From Bacillota bacterium (GTDB lineage Bacteria > Bacillota > Clostridia > Peptostreptococcales > Anaerovoracaceae), in contig JABUTE010000089.1 of assembly GCA_021443825.1 (NCBI GenBank), positions 1-22,642 of the forward strand: 22,642 nt of DNA. Direction: 5' to 3'. How positions within the stretch are numbered: position 1 is the stretch's first letter; each line of letters begins with the position of its first letter. The translations under genes and the position numbers were made by a program. Shown piece by piece: positions 6,262 through 14,582 of the stretch. The notes below the pieces were generated by a model. The model made no database searches. It had not been told where the DNA came from and saw only the letters and a list, made by a program, of their open reading frames with translations.

Positions 6262-8256
6262 ATGAGCGTGATATCCGTATCAAAACTGAATAAATCCTAC
6301 TCGGTCACCCCGGTGCTGACCGATGTGTCGTTTCATATCAACGAGAAGGACCGCATCGGCATCGTCGGCGCCAACGGCGCCGGAAAATCCACTCTGATCC
6401 GGATCCTGACCGGCGAGCTGGACTGCGACAGCGGCGAGATCTTTCGCTCCAAAGACATCACCGTCGGCTACCTGAAGCAGCGGGATCATTTTCCCTCCGG
6501 CGGCACCGTCGAGGAAGAGATGCGCAAGATCTTCGCCTGGCAGACGAAGGCCGAGGTGCAGCTGGCCGAAATGGCCGAAAAGATCGAAAACCTTCATTCC
6601 GGCGACGGCACCCTGACCCAGGAGCAGCTGAACATGCTGGAGCGCTACGAGCAGCTGCAGAACGAGTTCCGCGACCGCAAGGGCTATACCTATAAGAGCG
6701 AGATCCGGGGCATTCTCAATTCCCTGGCCTTTTCGGAGGATTTTCTCTCCAAGCCGGTGGAGCTTCTTTCCGGCGGCGAGCGCACCCGCCTGGCCCTGGC
6801 CGCATTGCTTTTGCAGGAGCCCGATCTGCTGTTTTTAGACGAGCCCACCAACCACCTGGACATCGGCACCCTGAAGTGGCTGGAAGACTATCTGCAGGGG
6901 TATAAGGGAACCCTGGTCATCATCTCCCACGACCGGTACTTTCTGGATAAAACGGTAAAAAGGATCTTTGAGATCGAAAACTGCCGTCTGTCGGTCTACG
7001 AGGGAAATTACACCAAATACAAAGAAAAAAAGCAGCAGCTCTACGAGGAACGGCTGCGCCATTACGAAAACGAGATGGCAGAGATCCACCGCCAGGAGGA
7101 GATGATCCGCCGCTTCAAAGAGCACAATACGGAGCATCTGGTCAAGCGGGCCCAGTCCCGCGAAAAGCGGCTCGCCATGATCGAACGGCCCGAAAAGCCG
7201 GTGATGCTGTCAGAGACCTTAAAGATCAATTTCACTGAAAAGCTGCAGAGCGGCAACGACGTCATCTTTGCCGAGGGAATCTCCAAAAGCTTTACCGACG
7301 AAAACGGCACGAGAAAGCTGTTTGAGGGCGTCTCTTTGGACATCAAAAAAGGCGACCGCATCTGCCTGGTCGGGCCCAACGGGGTGGGAAAGACCACCCT
7401 GCTGCGCATCCTTTTAGGCGACCTTTCTGCCGACAGCGGCCTTTTGCGCCTTGGGCAGAACGTGATTCCCGGCTACTACGATCAGGAGCAGAAAAGCCTG
7501 AACCCGGCCAACACGGTGCTGGAAGAGCTTCATTCTGTCTATTTCAAATACGACGCCACCGATCTGCGCAAGATCTTAGGCAGCTTTCTGTTTAAGGGCG
7601 ACGACGTGTTCAAGCAGGTAGCCGATCTGGCCGGCGGCGAAAAAGCAAGGCTGTCGCTGCTGAAGCTGATGATGTCGGGCGCCAATCTGCTGATCTTCGA
7701 CGAACCCACCAACCATCTGGACATCGCGGCAAAAGAGATCTTTGAGGATGCTCTGCTGCATTTTCCGGGAACCATTCTCATCGTATCCCACGACCGCTAT
7801 CTGCTGCAGAAGATCCCCACCGCCATCTACGAGCTGGGGCCGGAGGGCATCTCGGTCTTTTTAGGCGGCTACGACTACTATTCCGAAAAGAGGGCCAGCC
7901 TGGGCTCCGGCAAGGCCTACTTAAGCCAGATGGTAAAGGTCAGCGAGGGCAATCTGATTCCCGCAGCAAAGCCGAGCGAAGCCCCGAAGGGGCAGACGAA
8001 GGAAGAACGGGCAGCCGCCCGCCTGCAAGATAAGAAGAATCAGGCAGAGCAGCGAAAGCGCGAAAAGCAGAAGGCCGAGACGGAAAAAGCCATCGCCGAT
8101 ACCGAAGAGCGGATCGCAAGGCTGGAGGCCGATCTTTGCGAGCCGTCTGTTTACAACGATCTGAAAAAATCGAAGGAGACCTCCGACGCTCTGGAAGACG
8201 CCAAGGCAAGGCTGGATGAGCTGTATGCCGTCTGGATGGAATTTGAAGAAGGCTAA
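6262..8256 (+). CDS. ABC-F family ATPase (YdiF/Uup-like ribosome-associated)
   Basis: 664-residue tandem-ABC protein with no membrane domain, so a soluble ABC-F factor expected to act on stalled or paused ribosomes rather than in transport. The first domain has Walker A G-A-N-G-A-G-K-S-T at 36-44, signature L-S-G-G-E-R and Walker B L-L-F-L-D-E-P-T-N-H-L-D. The second has G-P-N-G-V-G-K-T-T, A-G-G-E-K-A and L-L-I-F-D-E-P-T-N-H-L-D. The charged linker between them is typical. A Lys/Glu-rich coiled coil from about residue 580 to the end matches the C-terminal extension of YdiF/Uup-type members. The frame is open far upstream, but the promoter at 6202-6230 and AGGAAAG before 6262 fix the start. 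CGC/CGG arginine codons set it apart from the highly expressed neighbours. It could be a resistance factor, but nothing here suggests that. Confidence 0.92.
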   Translation: MSVISVSKLNKSYSVTPVLTDVSFHINEKDRIGIVGANGAGKSTLIRILTGELDCDSGEIFRSKDITVGYLKQRDHFPSGGTVEEEMRKIFAWQTKAEVQLAEMAEKIENLHSGDGTLTQEQLNMLERYEQLQNEFRDRKGYTYKSEIRGILNSLAFSEDFLSKPVELLSGGERTRLALAALLLQEPDLLFLDEPTNHLDIGTLKWLEDYLQGYKGTLVIISHDRYFLDKTVKRIFEIENCRLSVYEGNYTKYKEKKQQLYEERLRHYENEMAEIHRQEEMIRRFKEHNTEHLVKRAQSREKRLAMIERPEKPVMLSETLKINFTEKLQSGNDVIFAEGISKSFTDENGTRKLFEGVSLDIKKGDRICLVGPNGVGKTTLLRILLGDLSADSGLLRLGQNVIPGYYDQEQKSLNPANTVLEELHSVYFKYDATDLRKILGSFLFKGDDVFKQVADLAGGEKARLSLLKLMMSGANLLIFDEPTNHLDIAAKEIFEDALLHFPGTILIVSHDRYLLQKIPTAIYELGPEGISVFLGGYDYYSEKRASLGSGKAYLSQMVKVSEGNLIPAAKPSEAPKGQTKEERAAARLQDKKNQAEQRKREKQKAETEKAIADTEERIARLEADLCEPSVYNDLKKSKETSDALEDAKARLDELYAVWMEFEEG

Positions 8257-8260
8257 AGAC

Positions 8261-8325
8261 GCCGGGCGAGCTTTGCTGCAAGCCCCTGCCGAGGGAGCCT
8301 CTGCCTTCGGCCCGGCCTTTTATTA
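8261..8325 (+). terminator. Terminator after ABC-F gene
   Basis: GCCGGGC (8261-8267) pairs with GCCCGGC (8310-8316). An inner helix (GCCGAGGG near 8288 with CCTTCGGC near 8304) lies within it, and TTTTATT follows. It is long and imperfect but begins 4 bp after the stop codon. Confidence 0.7.
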
Positions 8326-8360
8326 TAAGGATGGCCGATAGAGGGTAATAAAAAAAAATA

Positions 8361-8389
8361 TAGTGACATCCTTTAGAATGTGGTAAAAT
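8361..8389 (+). promoter_or_regulatory. tdh-kbl promoter
   Basis: TAGTGA (8361-8366), 17 bp, TAAAAT (8384-8389), with TGG directly before the -10 box (extended -10). The -35 box is weak. The leader is about 75 nt. Confidence 0.55.
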
Positions 8390-8400
8390 AAATTGGTTAG

Positions 8401-8425
8401 ATATCTGAGCCGTGTGTTCGGATAT
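8401..8425 (+). promoter_or_regulatory. Hairpin near 5' end of tdh leader
   Basis: ATATCTGA (8401-8408) pairs with TCGGATAT (8418-8425) with one G-U pair around a 9-nt loop. It lies a few nucleotides after the predicted transcription start. No U-tract follows, so it is not a terminator. Confidence 0.4.
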
Positions 8426-8472
8426 AACAAAAATCGTTCATTAATTTAAAGTTTATTTATGAGGTGATAGCT

Positions 8473-9516
8473 ATGAAAATGATGGATGCCATCGTAAAGC
8501 CGACCGCCGGTCCCGGATTGGAACTGCGTCAGGTACCTGTTCCCACTCCCGGTCCCGGAGAAGTTCTGATCAAGATCCACAAGACCGCCATCTGCGGAAC
8601 CGACGTACATATCTACGACTGGAACAAGTGGTCTGCAGAGCATGTCGTTCCTCCCATGACCATCGGTCACGAATATGTGGGTGAGATCTGCGAGCTGGGC
8701 GAAGGCGTAAACGACTGGAAGATCGGCCAGAGAGTCAGCGGCGAAGGCCACATTACCTGCGGAAAGTGCAGAGCCTGCAAGACCGGTAACCTGCAGTGGT
8801 GCGAGCACACCAACTCCGTCGGTGTACAAAGAGACGGCGCCTTCGCAGAATACCTCTGCCTGCCCGCCACCAATCTGGTAGCTATCAGCGAAGATATTCC
8901 CGAGGATTTCGTATCCTTCTTCGATGCCTTCGGCAACGCCACCCACACCGCCACCATGTACGACATGTTCGGTGAAAACGTTCTGATCACCGGCGCCGGC
9001 CCCATCGGCATCATCGCAGCCGGTATCGCCTGCCACGCAGGTGCCCGCAGAGTCTTCATCACCGACCTGGTAGACTTCCGTCTCGATCTGGCCAAGAAGA
9101 TGGGCAAGAACATCGTTACCGTCAACACCAAGACCCAGAACCTGCGCGAGATCATGCTGCAGGAGGGTATCGTCGATGGCTTCGATCTGGGCTTTGAAAT
9201 GTCCGGTGCAGCTCCTGCCGTAAAGCAGCTGTTCGGCGCCATGAAGATCGGCGGCCAGGTATCCCTGCTGGGTCTGGGCAACGGCGAGACCAACTTCGAC
9301 TTCAACGAGATCATCAACAAGGGTCTCACCATCAAGGGCATCTACGGCAGAAAGCCTGACAACTGGTTCAAGATGATCGGCATGGTCGAAGGCGGCTTCG
9401 ATCTCAGCCCCGTCATCACCCACCGCTTCCACTACACCGAGTTCGAAAAGGGCTTCGAGGCAATGCACAGCGGCATGGCAGGCAAGGTCGTTCTCGACTG
9501 GACCACCAAAAAGTAA
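8473..9516 (+). CDS. tdh: L-threonine 3-dehydrogenase
   Basis: Zinc- and NAD-dependent medium-chain dehydrogenase that oxidises threonine to 2-amino-3-ketobutyrate, which Kbl then cleaves. 347 residues. Catalytic zinc ligands are C41 (A-I-C-G-T-D-V-H) and H66-E67 (G-H-E-Y-V-G). The structural zinc site is C96, C99, C102 and C110 in the C-G-K-C-R-A-C-K segment. The Rossmann motif is G-A-G-P-I-G near residue 177. The ATG at 8473 has GAGGTG six bases upstream; a GTG at 8464 overlaps that site, so it is less likely. Kbl follows 39 bp downstream, which together with T-G-I-Y-G-R-K-type features makes threonine, rather than another polyol, the substrate. Confidence 0.95.
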   Translation: MKMMDAIVKPTAGPGLELRQVPVPTPGPGEVLIKIHKTAICGTDVHIYDWNKWSAEHVVPPMTIGHEYVGEICELGEGVNDWKIGQRVSGEGHITCGKCRACKTGNLQWCEHTNSVGVQRDGAFAEYLCLPATNLVAISEDIPEDFVSFFDAFGNATHTATMYDMFGENVLITGAGPIGIIAAGIACHAGARRVFITDLVDFRLDLAKKMGKNIVTVNTKTQNLREIMLQEGIVDGFDLGFEMSGAAPAVKQLFGAMKIGGQVSLLGLGNGETNFDFNEIINKGLTIKGIYGRKPDNWFKMIGMVEGGFDLSPVITHRFHYTEFEKGFEAMHSGMAGKVVLDWTTKK

Positions 9517-9555
9517 TTGAATTCAAGCGATATAATTTTGGAGGATATCATACCA

Positions 9556-10743
9556 ATGAAATCTGCAATCAAGGCACTTCAGGAAGAGCTGGCAGCCATC
9601 AAGGAAGCCGGTACCTGGAGAGAAGAAAGAATCATCACCACCCCCCAGAGAGCAAGGATCGACACCACCGCCAAGCCCGGCGTGCTCAACATGTGCGCCA
9701 ACAACTATCTGGGTCTGTCCGCTAACCAGGATCTGATCGATGCCGCCAAGGCTTCCTACGACAAGTGGGGCTTCGGTTTGTCTTCCGTAAGATTCATCTG
9801 CGGAACCCAGGAGATCCACAAGGAACTGGAAAAGAGGATCGCCAACTTCGTCGGCACCGACGACGCAATTCTCTACAGCTCCTGCTTTGATGCCAACGGC
9901 GGTCTGTTCGAGACCATTCTCGGCGCAGAGGATGCCATCATCTCCGACGAGCTGAACCACGCCTCCATCATCGACGGCGTAAGACTCTGCAAGGCAAAGA
10001 GATACAGATATAAGAACAACAACATGGAAGATCTTGAGAACTGCCTCAAGGATGCCCGCGAATCCGGCTGCAAGAAGATCATGATCGCCACCGACGGCGT
10101 CTTCTCTATGGACGGTTACATCGCCAACCTGCAGGCTGTATGCGATCTGGCTGAGCAGTACGATGCTCTGGTCATGGTAGACGATTCCCACGCCGTAGGC
10201 TTCATGGGCGAGCACGGCAAGGGCACCGCAGAATATTGCGGCGTTATGGGCAGAGTCGACATCATCACCGGCACCTTCGGTAAGGCTCTGGGCGGCGCTT
10301 CCGGCGGCTACACCGCAGCAAGACAGGAGATCGTCGATATGCTCAGACAGAAGAGCAGACCCTATCTCTTCTCCAACACCGTTGCTCCCGCTATCTGCGC
10401 TGCAACCATCAAGACCATCGACCTGCTGGAGGAATCCACCGCTATGCGCGACAAGGTCCACGAAAACGGCAGATACTTCCGTCAGGAAATGGAAAAGCTG
10501 GGCTTCGATCTGCTGCCCGGTGAGCACCCCATCGTTCCCGTTATGCTGTACGATCCCAAGGTCGCTCACGAATTCGCCGACAGAATGCTCCAGAAGGGCG
10601 TTTACGTCGTCGCCTTCTGCTATCCCGTCGTACCCAAGGGCAAGGACAGAATCAGAACACAGATCTCCGCAGGCCACACCAAGGAAGATCTGGACTTCGC
10701 AGTAAAGTGCTTCGCCGAAGTCAAGAAGGAAATGGGACTGTAA
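9556..10743 (+). CDS. kbl: 2-amino-3-ketobutyrate CoA ligase (glycine C-acetyltransferase)
   Basis: PLP enzyme of the alpha-oxoamine synthase family that splits 2-amino-3-ketobutyrate with CoA into glycine and acetyl-CoA. 395 residues, near the E. coli length. The Schiff-base lysine is K243 in T-F-G-K-A-L-G-G-A-S-G-G. D-D-S-H-A-V-G-F (209-216) supplies the pyridoxal-binding Asp and His, and N-Y-L-G-L is at 50-54. I chose ATG 9556 (MKSAIKALQEELAAIKEAGT), the usual Kbl start; GGAGG lies 12 bp upstream. With tdh it forms a threonine-degrading operon yielding NADH, glycine and acetyl-CoA. AGA-biased codons suggest high expression. Confidence 0.96.
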   Translation: MKSAIKALQEELAAIKEAGTWREERIITTPQRARIDTTAKPGVLNMCANNYLGLSANQDLIDAAKASYDKWGFGLSSVRFICGTQEIHKELEKRIANFVGTDDAILYSSCFDANGGLFETILGAEDAIISDELNHASIIDGVRLCKAKRYRYKNNNMEDLENCLKDARESGCKKIMIATDGVFSMDGYIANLQAVCDLAEQYDALVMVDDSHAVGFMGEHGKGTAEYCGVMGRVDIITGTFGKALGGASGGYTAARQEIVDMLRQKSRPYLFSNTVAPAICAATIKTIDLLEESTAMRDKVHENGRYFRQEMEKLGFDLLPGEHPIVPVMLYDPKVAHEFADRMLQKGVYVVAFCYPVVPKGKDRIRTQISAGHTKEDLDFAVKCFAEVKKEMGL

Positions 10744-10799
10744 TCCGTTACACGAAAATTTCACTTGCAAACGGCGCGGCTGCAAGCTAACATGAATTC

Positions 10800-10831
10800 A
10801 CAGACGCGAGCTCGTTTGGGCTCGCGTCTGT
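10800..10831 (+). terminator. Strong hairpin between kbl and acpP, weak U-tract
   Basis: ACAGACGCGAGC and GCTCGCGTCTGT form a perfect 12-bp stem around an 8-nt loop. Only TTGCAATT follows, so termination may be incomplete. It probably ends tdh-kbl mRNA or protects its 3' end. Confidence 0.6.
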
Positions 10832-10884
10832 TGCAATTATCGATCATTATTCGTTATCCGTTATTTTTCAATTTGGAGGCTAAT

Positions 10885-11112
10885 ATGGTATTCAATAAGA
10901 TCTGTTCGATCATCGCAGAACAGCTTGGCATCGACGAAACTATCATTACCATGGACACCAATCTCACCAAAGATCTGGAAGCAGACTCTCTGGATGCTGT
11001 TGAGATCATCATGAGCATCGAAGAAGAGTTCGGCATCGAAATCGAAGATGACGCTGCCAGCGCATTCAAGTCCATCGGCGACATCGTCGCTTACGTCGAA
11101 AACGCTCTGTAA
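10885..11112 (+). CDS. acpP: Acyl carrier protein
   Basis: 75-residue acidic carrier for fatty-acid synthesis. The phosphopantetheine site is the D-S-L motif with Ser35, inside E-A-D-S-L-D-A-V-E-I-I, followed by the family sequence E-E-E-F-G-I-E-I-E. The ATG at 10885 (MVFNKICSII) follows GGAGG. An open frame extends 40 codons upstream but runs through the kbl hairpin, so it is not coding. The gene stands alone, without fab genes, after threonine catabolism and before a strong terminator. A weak promoter (TTGCAA near 10831) may serve it. It could instead be a pathway-specific second ACP; the sequence fits a general one. Confidence 0.96.
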   Translation: MVFNKICSIIAEQLGIDETIITMDTNLTKDLEADSLDAVEIIMSIEEEFGIEIEDDAASAFKSIGDIVAYVENAL

Positions 11113-11128
11113 TACTTGCAGAAAACAG

Positions 11129-11162
11129 AAAACCGGCGGGTGCATTGCACTCGCCGGTTTTG
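11129..11162. terminator. Bidirectional terminator between acpP and M14 peptidase gene
   Basis: AAAACCGGCG (11129-11138) pairs with CGCCGGTTTT (11152-11161), with an inner GTGCA/TGCAC stem. A and T tracts flank it on both sides, so it can end the convergent transcripts of both genes. Confidence 0.88.
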
Positions 11163-11192
11163 TATTGCTTTTATATTGTCTGTGCTTCGCTG

Positions 11193-12872
11193 TTACAGAG
11201 CCTTGGAAACGGTTCCTGCCTTGGGGTTGGAGGCGGTTACCACCAGACCCTCGTGCTTGCCCTTGACCACCCAGGAGACCTTCTTGGAAATGGGCTTGGA
11301 GGGGCCGTTGGCGATATTGCCGTAGAAGTGGCCGGATGCGGGAACCAGTCCGTAAGAGGACAGATCGCCGATATCCTGCTCGGCCTTGCAGTTGATCAGG
11401 CTTTCTGCTTCTACATTGAGGCTTACCAGAACAGGCTTGTCGGTGCCCAGCTTCTTGGCCTTCTGCGACAGGTAGGTGGGCAGATAGCCTGCGTTGGATA
11501 CGACGGCATCGATCTGATAGAAATCGCCGCCCAGGTCTGTGCAGGATACGCTGTCGATGACCAGTCTGGGCATGGAGAGCGCCCATACGATATAGAAATC
11601 GGTCACCTTGGCGATCTCGTCATGGAGCATATGGCAGGGAGGATTCTGGATGGTGAACTTATAGTTAAAGCCGCCGATCTCCACCTTGCCCAGCTGGGGA
11701 TGCTCGAATTCGGTCCAGGATTTCCAATCCTGGGGTGCGTTTTCTTTTACCCATGCGATGCGCTTGGCCAGGAAGTCAAAGGTCTGGTTGAGGCCCGGCT
11801 TCTTGGGATAATCCCAGCGATAGGGGATTCCGCAGCGATGGTCCAGATCCCAGAATTCGGTGGTAACGGCATAGATGCCCTGAGTCTCATAGCAATAATC
11901 GTCGAAGGCGCCGGAGGAGAAGTTTGCCTTATCGGTGATGAAGGTATCGAAGATGTTGCAGTCGATGTAACCGGTCATCTCGTTGCCGATGTGGGCGATG
12001 GTGCTCATCAGCTTCATATCTTCTTTGGGAGCCTCGGCTTCGGGATGGGTGCCGGGAACGTAGATGATCATACCGCCGGAGGTATGGTTGGTGGCAACGC
12101 TGCCGATGTTGGGATGGTTGATGATCCATTCGGCCAGAGCCTTGGTCTCGGGTGCGCAGAGAGGATATTCACCGGCACCGGGCTGACGGGATTCGGGGAA
12201 CCAGCCGTAGGGATAGTTTCTGTTAAAGTCGCGGCCGAATTTCATCTTCTTGTTTTCGACGGTGATGCCGTCGAAGTCGTCGATCTCGCCTTCCATGTAG
12301 ATGTTGTAGAATTCCCCTGCATAGTCGCCGGCCTGACGCTGGATCATCAGATCGGGGTCGCTGGGATCCTTCTTCCAGATGCCGTAGGGAGACTTGACAC
12401 GCATCATGCGGACCACATCATCTCCGTCCATATCCTTCTGCTCCAGACCGGTGCCCCGATCCTGATAGTAGGAACGGTTGACCGAACGGAGGGTATCGGA
12501 GGTGGTGAGATAATGCTGGGAGCCGTCGGGAGATACGCTGGGAATTACGTATACGGTATAGTTATCCAGCAGGAAGGTGACCTTTTCATCTTCGCCGTAG
12601 CAGGTGACCAGAACATCCATGATGTGCATGGCGTTCATCATACCGGTGACTTCGCCGGCGTGGGTGTTGCCGTCGACGTGGAAGGCAGGCTTCTTGTCGG
12701 CCGGGCCGGTCTTGGTGTTAGTGATGGTCGCCGCGATGATATGGTGCTTGTCGGGAGTTTCGCAAAGATATTCGAAGCTGAACAGATCGGGATACTTTTC
12801 TGCAAAGTATGCAACATGCTCTTCGATTTCTTCCTGCAGGTAATAGTGGTCGTAAGCAAATGTAGTCTTCAT
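11193..12872 (-). CDS. M14-type zinc carboxypeptidase, apparently cytosolic
   Basis: 559 residues. The metallocarboxypeptidase core shows the zinc motif H-A-G-E (H71, E74) in G-N-T-H-A-G-E, the substrate-carboxylate segment D-F-N-R-N-Y (N217, R218), the third zinc ligand in T-N-H-T-S-G-G (H263), and a candidate general base E339 in T-T-E-F-W. Together these make an active enzyme likely. There is no signal peptide or lipobox, which is unusual for an M14 enzyme, so a cytosolic peptide-salvage role is possible. The C-terminal 150 residues look like an all-beta accessory domain that I cannot name. The ATG follows AAAGGCG, and a perfect TATAAT lies 34 bp upstream. AGA-biased codons suggest high expression. 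The natural substrate is unknown. Confidence 0.88.
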   Translation of the reverse strand: MKTTFAYDHYYLQEEIEEHVAYFAEKYPDLFSFEYLCETPDKHHIIAATITNTKTGPADKKPAFHVDGNTHAGEVTGMMNAMHIMDVLVTCYGEDEKVTFLLDNYTVYVIPSVSPDGSQHYLTTSDTLRSVNRSYYQDRGTGLEQKDMDGDDVVRMMRVKSPYGIWKKDPSDPDLMIQRQAGDYAGEFYNIYMEGEIDDFDGITVENKKMKFGRDFNRNYPYGWFPESRQPGAGEYPLCAPETKALAEWIINHPNIGSVATNHTSGGMIIYVPGTHPEAEAPKEDMKLMSTIAHIGNEMTGYIDCNIFDTFITDKANFSSGAFDDYCYETQGIYAVTTEFWDLDHRCGIPYRWDYPKKPGLNQTFDFLAKRIAWVKENAPQDWKSWTEFEHPQLGKVEIGGFNYKFTIQNPPCHMLHDEIAKVTDFYIVWALSMPRLVIDSVSCTDLGGDFYQIDAVVSNAGYLPTYLSQKAKKLGTDKPVLVSLNVEAESLINCKAEQDIGDLSSYGLVPASGHFYGNIANGPSKPISKKVSWVVKGKHEGLVVTASNPKAGTVSKAL

Positions 12873-12905
12873 ATTCTGCGCCTTTCTGTTAGTAGATGTA
12901 AGTTC

Positions 12906-12911
12906 ATTATA
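12906..12911 (-). promoter_or_regulatory. -10 box for M14 peptidase gene
   Basis: Minus strand TATAAT, an exact -10 consensus, 34 bp upstream of the ATG. The -35 position holds only TATGCA, so an activator may be needed or another start used. Confidence 0.45.
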
Positions 12912-12963
12912 GGTATATTACAACCGGATGCATATTACAAGGGGTTATATGGAATAAAAATGA

Positions 12964-12992
12964 ATATTTATGCGATAATTACGCATAAATAT
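12964..12992. repeat. Long inverted repeat upstream of M14 gene
   Basis: ATATTTATGCG and CGCATAAATAT are perfect 11-bp arms around 7 bp. It lies 42 bp downstream of the tsaD stop and about 53 bp upstream of the M14 -10 box. On the minus strand a moderately T-rich run follows, so it could be a weak terminator for tsaD. The AT-rich symmetric form also suits a repressor or activator site. Confidence 0.55.
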
Positions 12993-13034
12993 GTATATTT
13001 GTGAATATTATCAAAACCCTGATCTCTGCCGCTC

Positions 13035-14084
13035 TTACTCAGCCCTGTCCAGCCCGGCAAGACCGGTCTCCATGTTGAGCCCCGGATAGACATCCAGATC
13101 AAGACCTGCAAAATGGCCTTCTCTTGCCTTGTGATAGGCCGCCATGGCGATCATGGCACCGTTATCGGTGCAGAAGATGGGAGAAGGGATCCAAAGGGTA
13201 ACGCCCCTCCTGTCGCAGGCCTGCTGCAGACGGCTTCGGATGGACGAATTGCAGGCGACGCCGCCGGCGATGGCAAGGCCGCCATAGCCGGTGCGGTCCA
13301 GCGCCATCATGGCCTTGTCGACCACCACGTCGACTACCGCCTGCTGAAAGGAGGCCGCCACATCGGCTCTGCTGACCGTATGGCCCTTCTGTTCTTCGTT
13401 GTGGATGTAATTGATGACGCCGGTCTTCGTCCCGCTGAAGGAAAAATCCAGGCTGTCTTTTTCCAGATAGACCCGCTTGAATTCGATGGCATGGGGGTCG
13501 CCCTCCTTTGCCAACCGGTCTACCTTGGGGCCGCCCGGGTAGCCCAGACCGATGACGCGTGCCACCTTATCGTAGGCCTCGCCGATGGCATCGTCTCTGG
13601 TGCAGCCCAGGATCTTGAATTCGTTGTAGCCCTTTACCTCCACCAGATGGGTGTGGCCTCCCGAAAGCACAAAGGCAAGAAAGGGAGGCTTCAGGTCGGG
13701 GTGCTCCAGCAGATTGGCCATGATGTGACCCTGAATATGGTGCACACCGATGAGAGGCTTTTGGGCTGCCATGGCCACAGCCTTGGCAAAGGCAGTGCCC
13801 ATCAGCAGCGCACCGGCAAGCCCGGGGCCTGCGGTAACGCCGATCTCATCGATCTCCTCTAAGGTGACGCCGGCTTCGTCCAGCGCCTGCTGAAACACGA
13901 AGGGAATATTATTCAGATGATGTCTTGATGCGATCTCGGGAACGACGCCGCCGTAAGCGGTATGGATCTCGATCTGCGACGAGATCACGTTGGAGAGCAG
14001 CTGCCTGCCGTCTGCAAGAACGGCGATGGCAGTCTCATCGCAGCTGGATTCGATCCCCATAGTTAAATGCATTCCGTTTTTCAT
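13035..14084 (-). CDS. tsaD: tRNA t6A threonylcarbamoyltransferase subunit TsaD
   Basis: Transfers threonylcarbamoyl from its AMP ester to A37 of ANN-decoding tRNAs, with TsaB and TsaE. 349 residues with an ASKHA fold. The metal-binding motif H-H-I-Q-G-H gives H116 and H120, followed by S-G-G-H-T (about 147-151). The start MGIESSCDET-type motif is at residues 9-18, and the C-terminal metal Asp is in C-T-D-N-G-A-M. I kept the ATG at 14084, 15 bp after rimI, because AGCAGG lies before it; a second in-frame ATG at 14072 is possible. It is the last gene of the tsaE-tsaB-rimI-tsaD operon. Confidence 0.97.
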   Translation of the reverse strand: MKNGMHLTMGIESSCDETAIAVLADGRQLLSNVISSQIEIHTAYGGVVPEIASRHHLNNIPFVFQQALDEAGVTLEEIDEIGVTAGPGLAGALLMGTAFAKAVAMAAQKPLIGVHHIQGHIMANLLEHPDLKPPFLAFVLSGGHTHLVEVKGYNEFKILGCTRDDAIGEAYDKVARVIGLGYPGGPKVDRLAKEGDPHAIEFKRVYLEKDSLDFSFSGTKTGVINYIHNEEQKGHTVSRADVAASFQQAVVDVVVDKAMMALDRTGYGGLAIAGGVACNSSIRSRLQQACDRRGVTLWIPSPIFCTDNGAMIAMAAYHKAREGHFAGLDLDVYPGLNMETGLAGLDRAE

Positions 14085-14099
14085 GTTGGTACCTGCTCG

Positions 14100-14582
14100 T
14101 TACATATGCTCCGGCTTTACCGTCAGCTTTTCTCTTCGCCACATGATAATGGCATCTTCTTTTCCCTGATAATAGCCCTTGCGAAGGCCCTCCTGCTCAA
14201 AGCCGAGGCCCTGATACAGGGCAATGGCAGCAGTGTTGGAGGCGCGCACCTCCAGGGTGATGTCCAGAATGCCCATGGCTTCGGCATCGCTGATTAGCCG
14301 CTGCAAAAGCGCGGTGGCAATGCCCCTTCTGCGAAAGGCAGGGCTGACGGCAACGTTGCCCAGCTGGCATTCGTAGGGAGGCAGCAGCCAGCAACTGACA
14401 CAGCCGGCAAACTGTCCGCCGTATTCGGCGATGAAAAAGCGAGAGGCTTCGTTATTCGTGATCTCGCGGGCGATGGAATCCCAGCTCCAGGGCACGGGAA
14501 AGCATTCCTGCTCCAGAAGGGCGATCCGGTCGATATCTTCTTTGCTGCCGTCTGAAATGCGTATGGTAAGGTCGTCTAACAT
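14100..14582 (-). CDS. rimI: Ribosomal protein bS18-alanine N-acetyltransferase RimI
   Basis: GNAT-family enzyme expected to acetylate the N-terminal alanine of ribosomal protein S18 using acetyl-CoA. 160 residues. The acetyl-CoA loop R-R-R-G-I-A-T is at 84-90, preceded by the beta-strand L-G-N-V-A-V, and a Y-x-x-x-G-F-like end (ALYQGLGFEQEG) closes the fold. Its first 7 nt overlap the end of tsaB, so translation is probably coupled. Placement between tsaB and tsaD is the common Firmicutes order and strengthens the RimI call over a generic acetyltransferase. Confidence 0.93.
   Translation of the reverse strand: MLDDLTIRISDGSKEDIDRIALLEQECFPVPWSWDSIAREITNNEASRFFIAEYGGQFAGCVSCWLLPPYECQLGNVAVSPAFRRRGIATALLQRLISDAEAMGILDITLEVRASNTAAIALYQGLGFEQEGLRKGYYQGKEDAIIMWRREKLTVKPEHM

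Noticed and set aside
8321..8472. Possible riboswitch ahead of tdh
   Set aside because: The leader is only about 75 nt and shows one small hairpin. No glycine, lysine or T-box features are visible.
11145..13004. 619-codon open frame opposite the M14 peptidase gene
   Set aside because: Starts inside the acpP terminator, has no recognisable domain, and is antisense to a gene with intact catalytic motifs.
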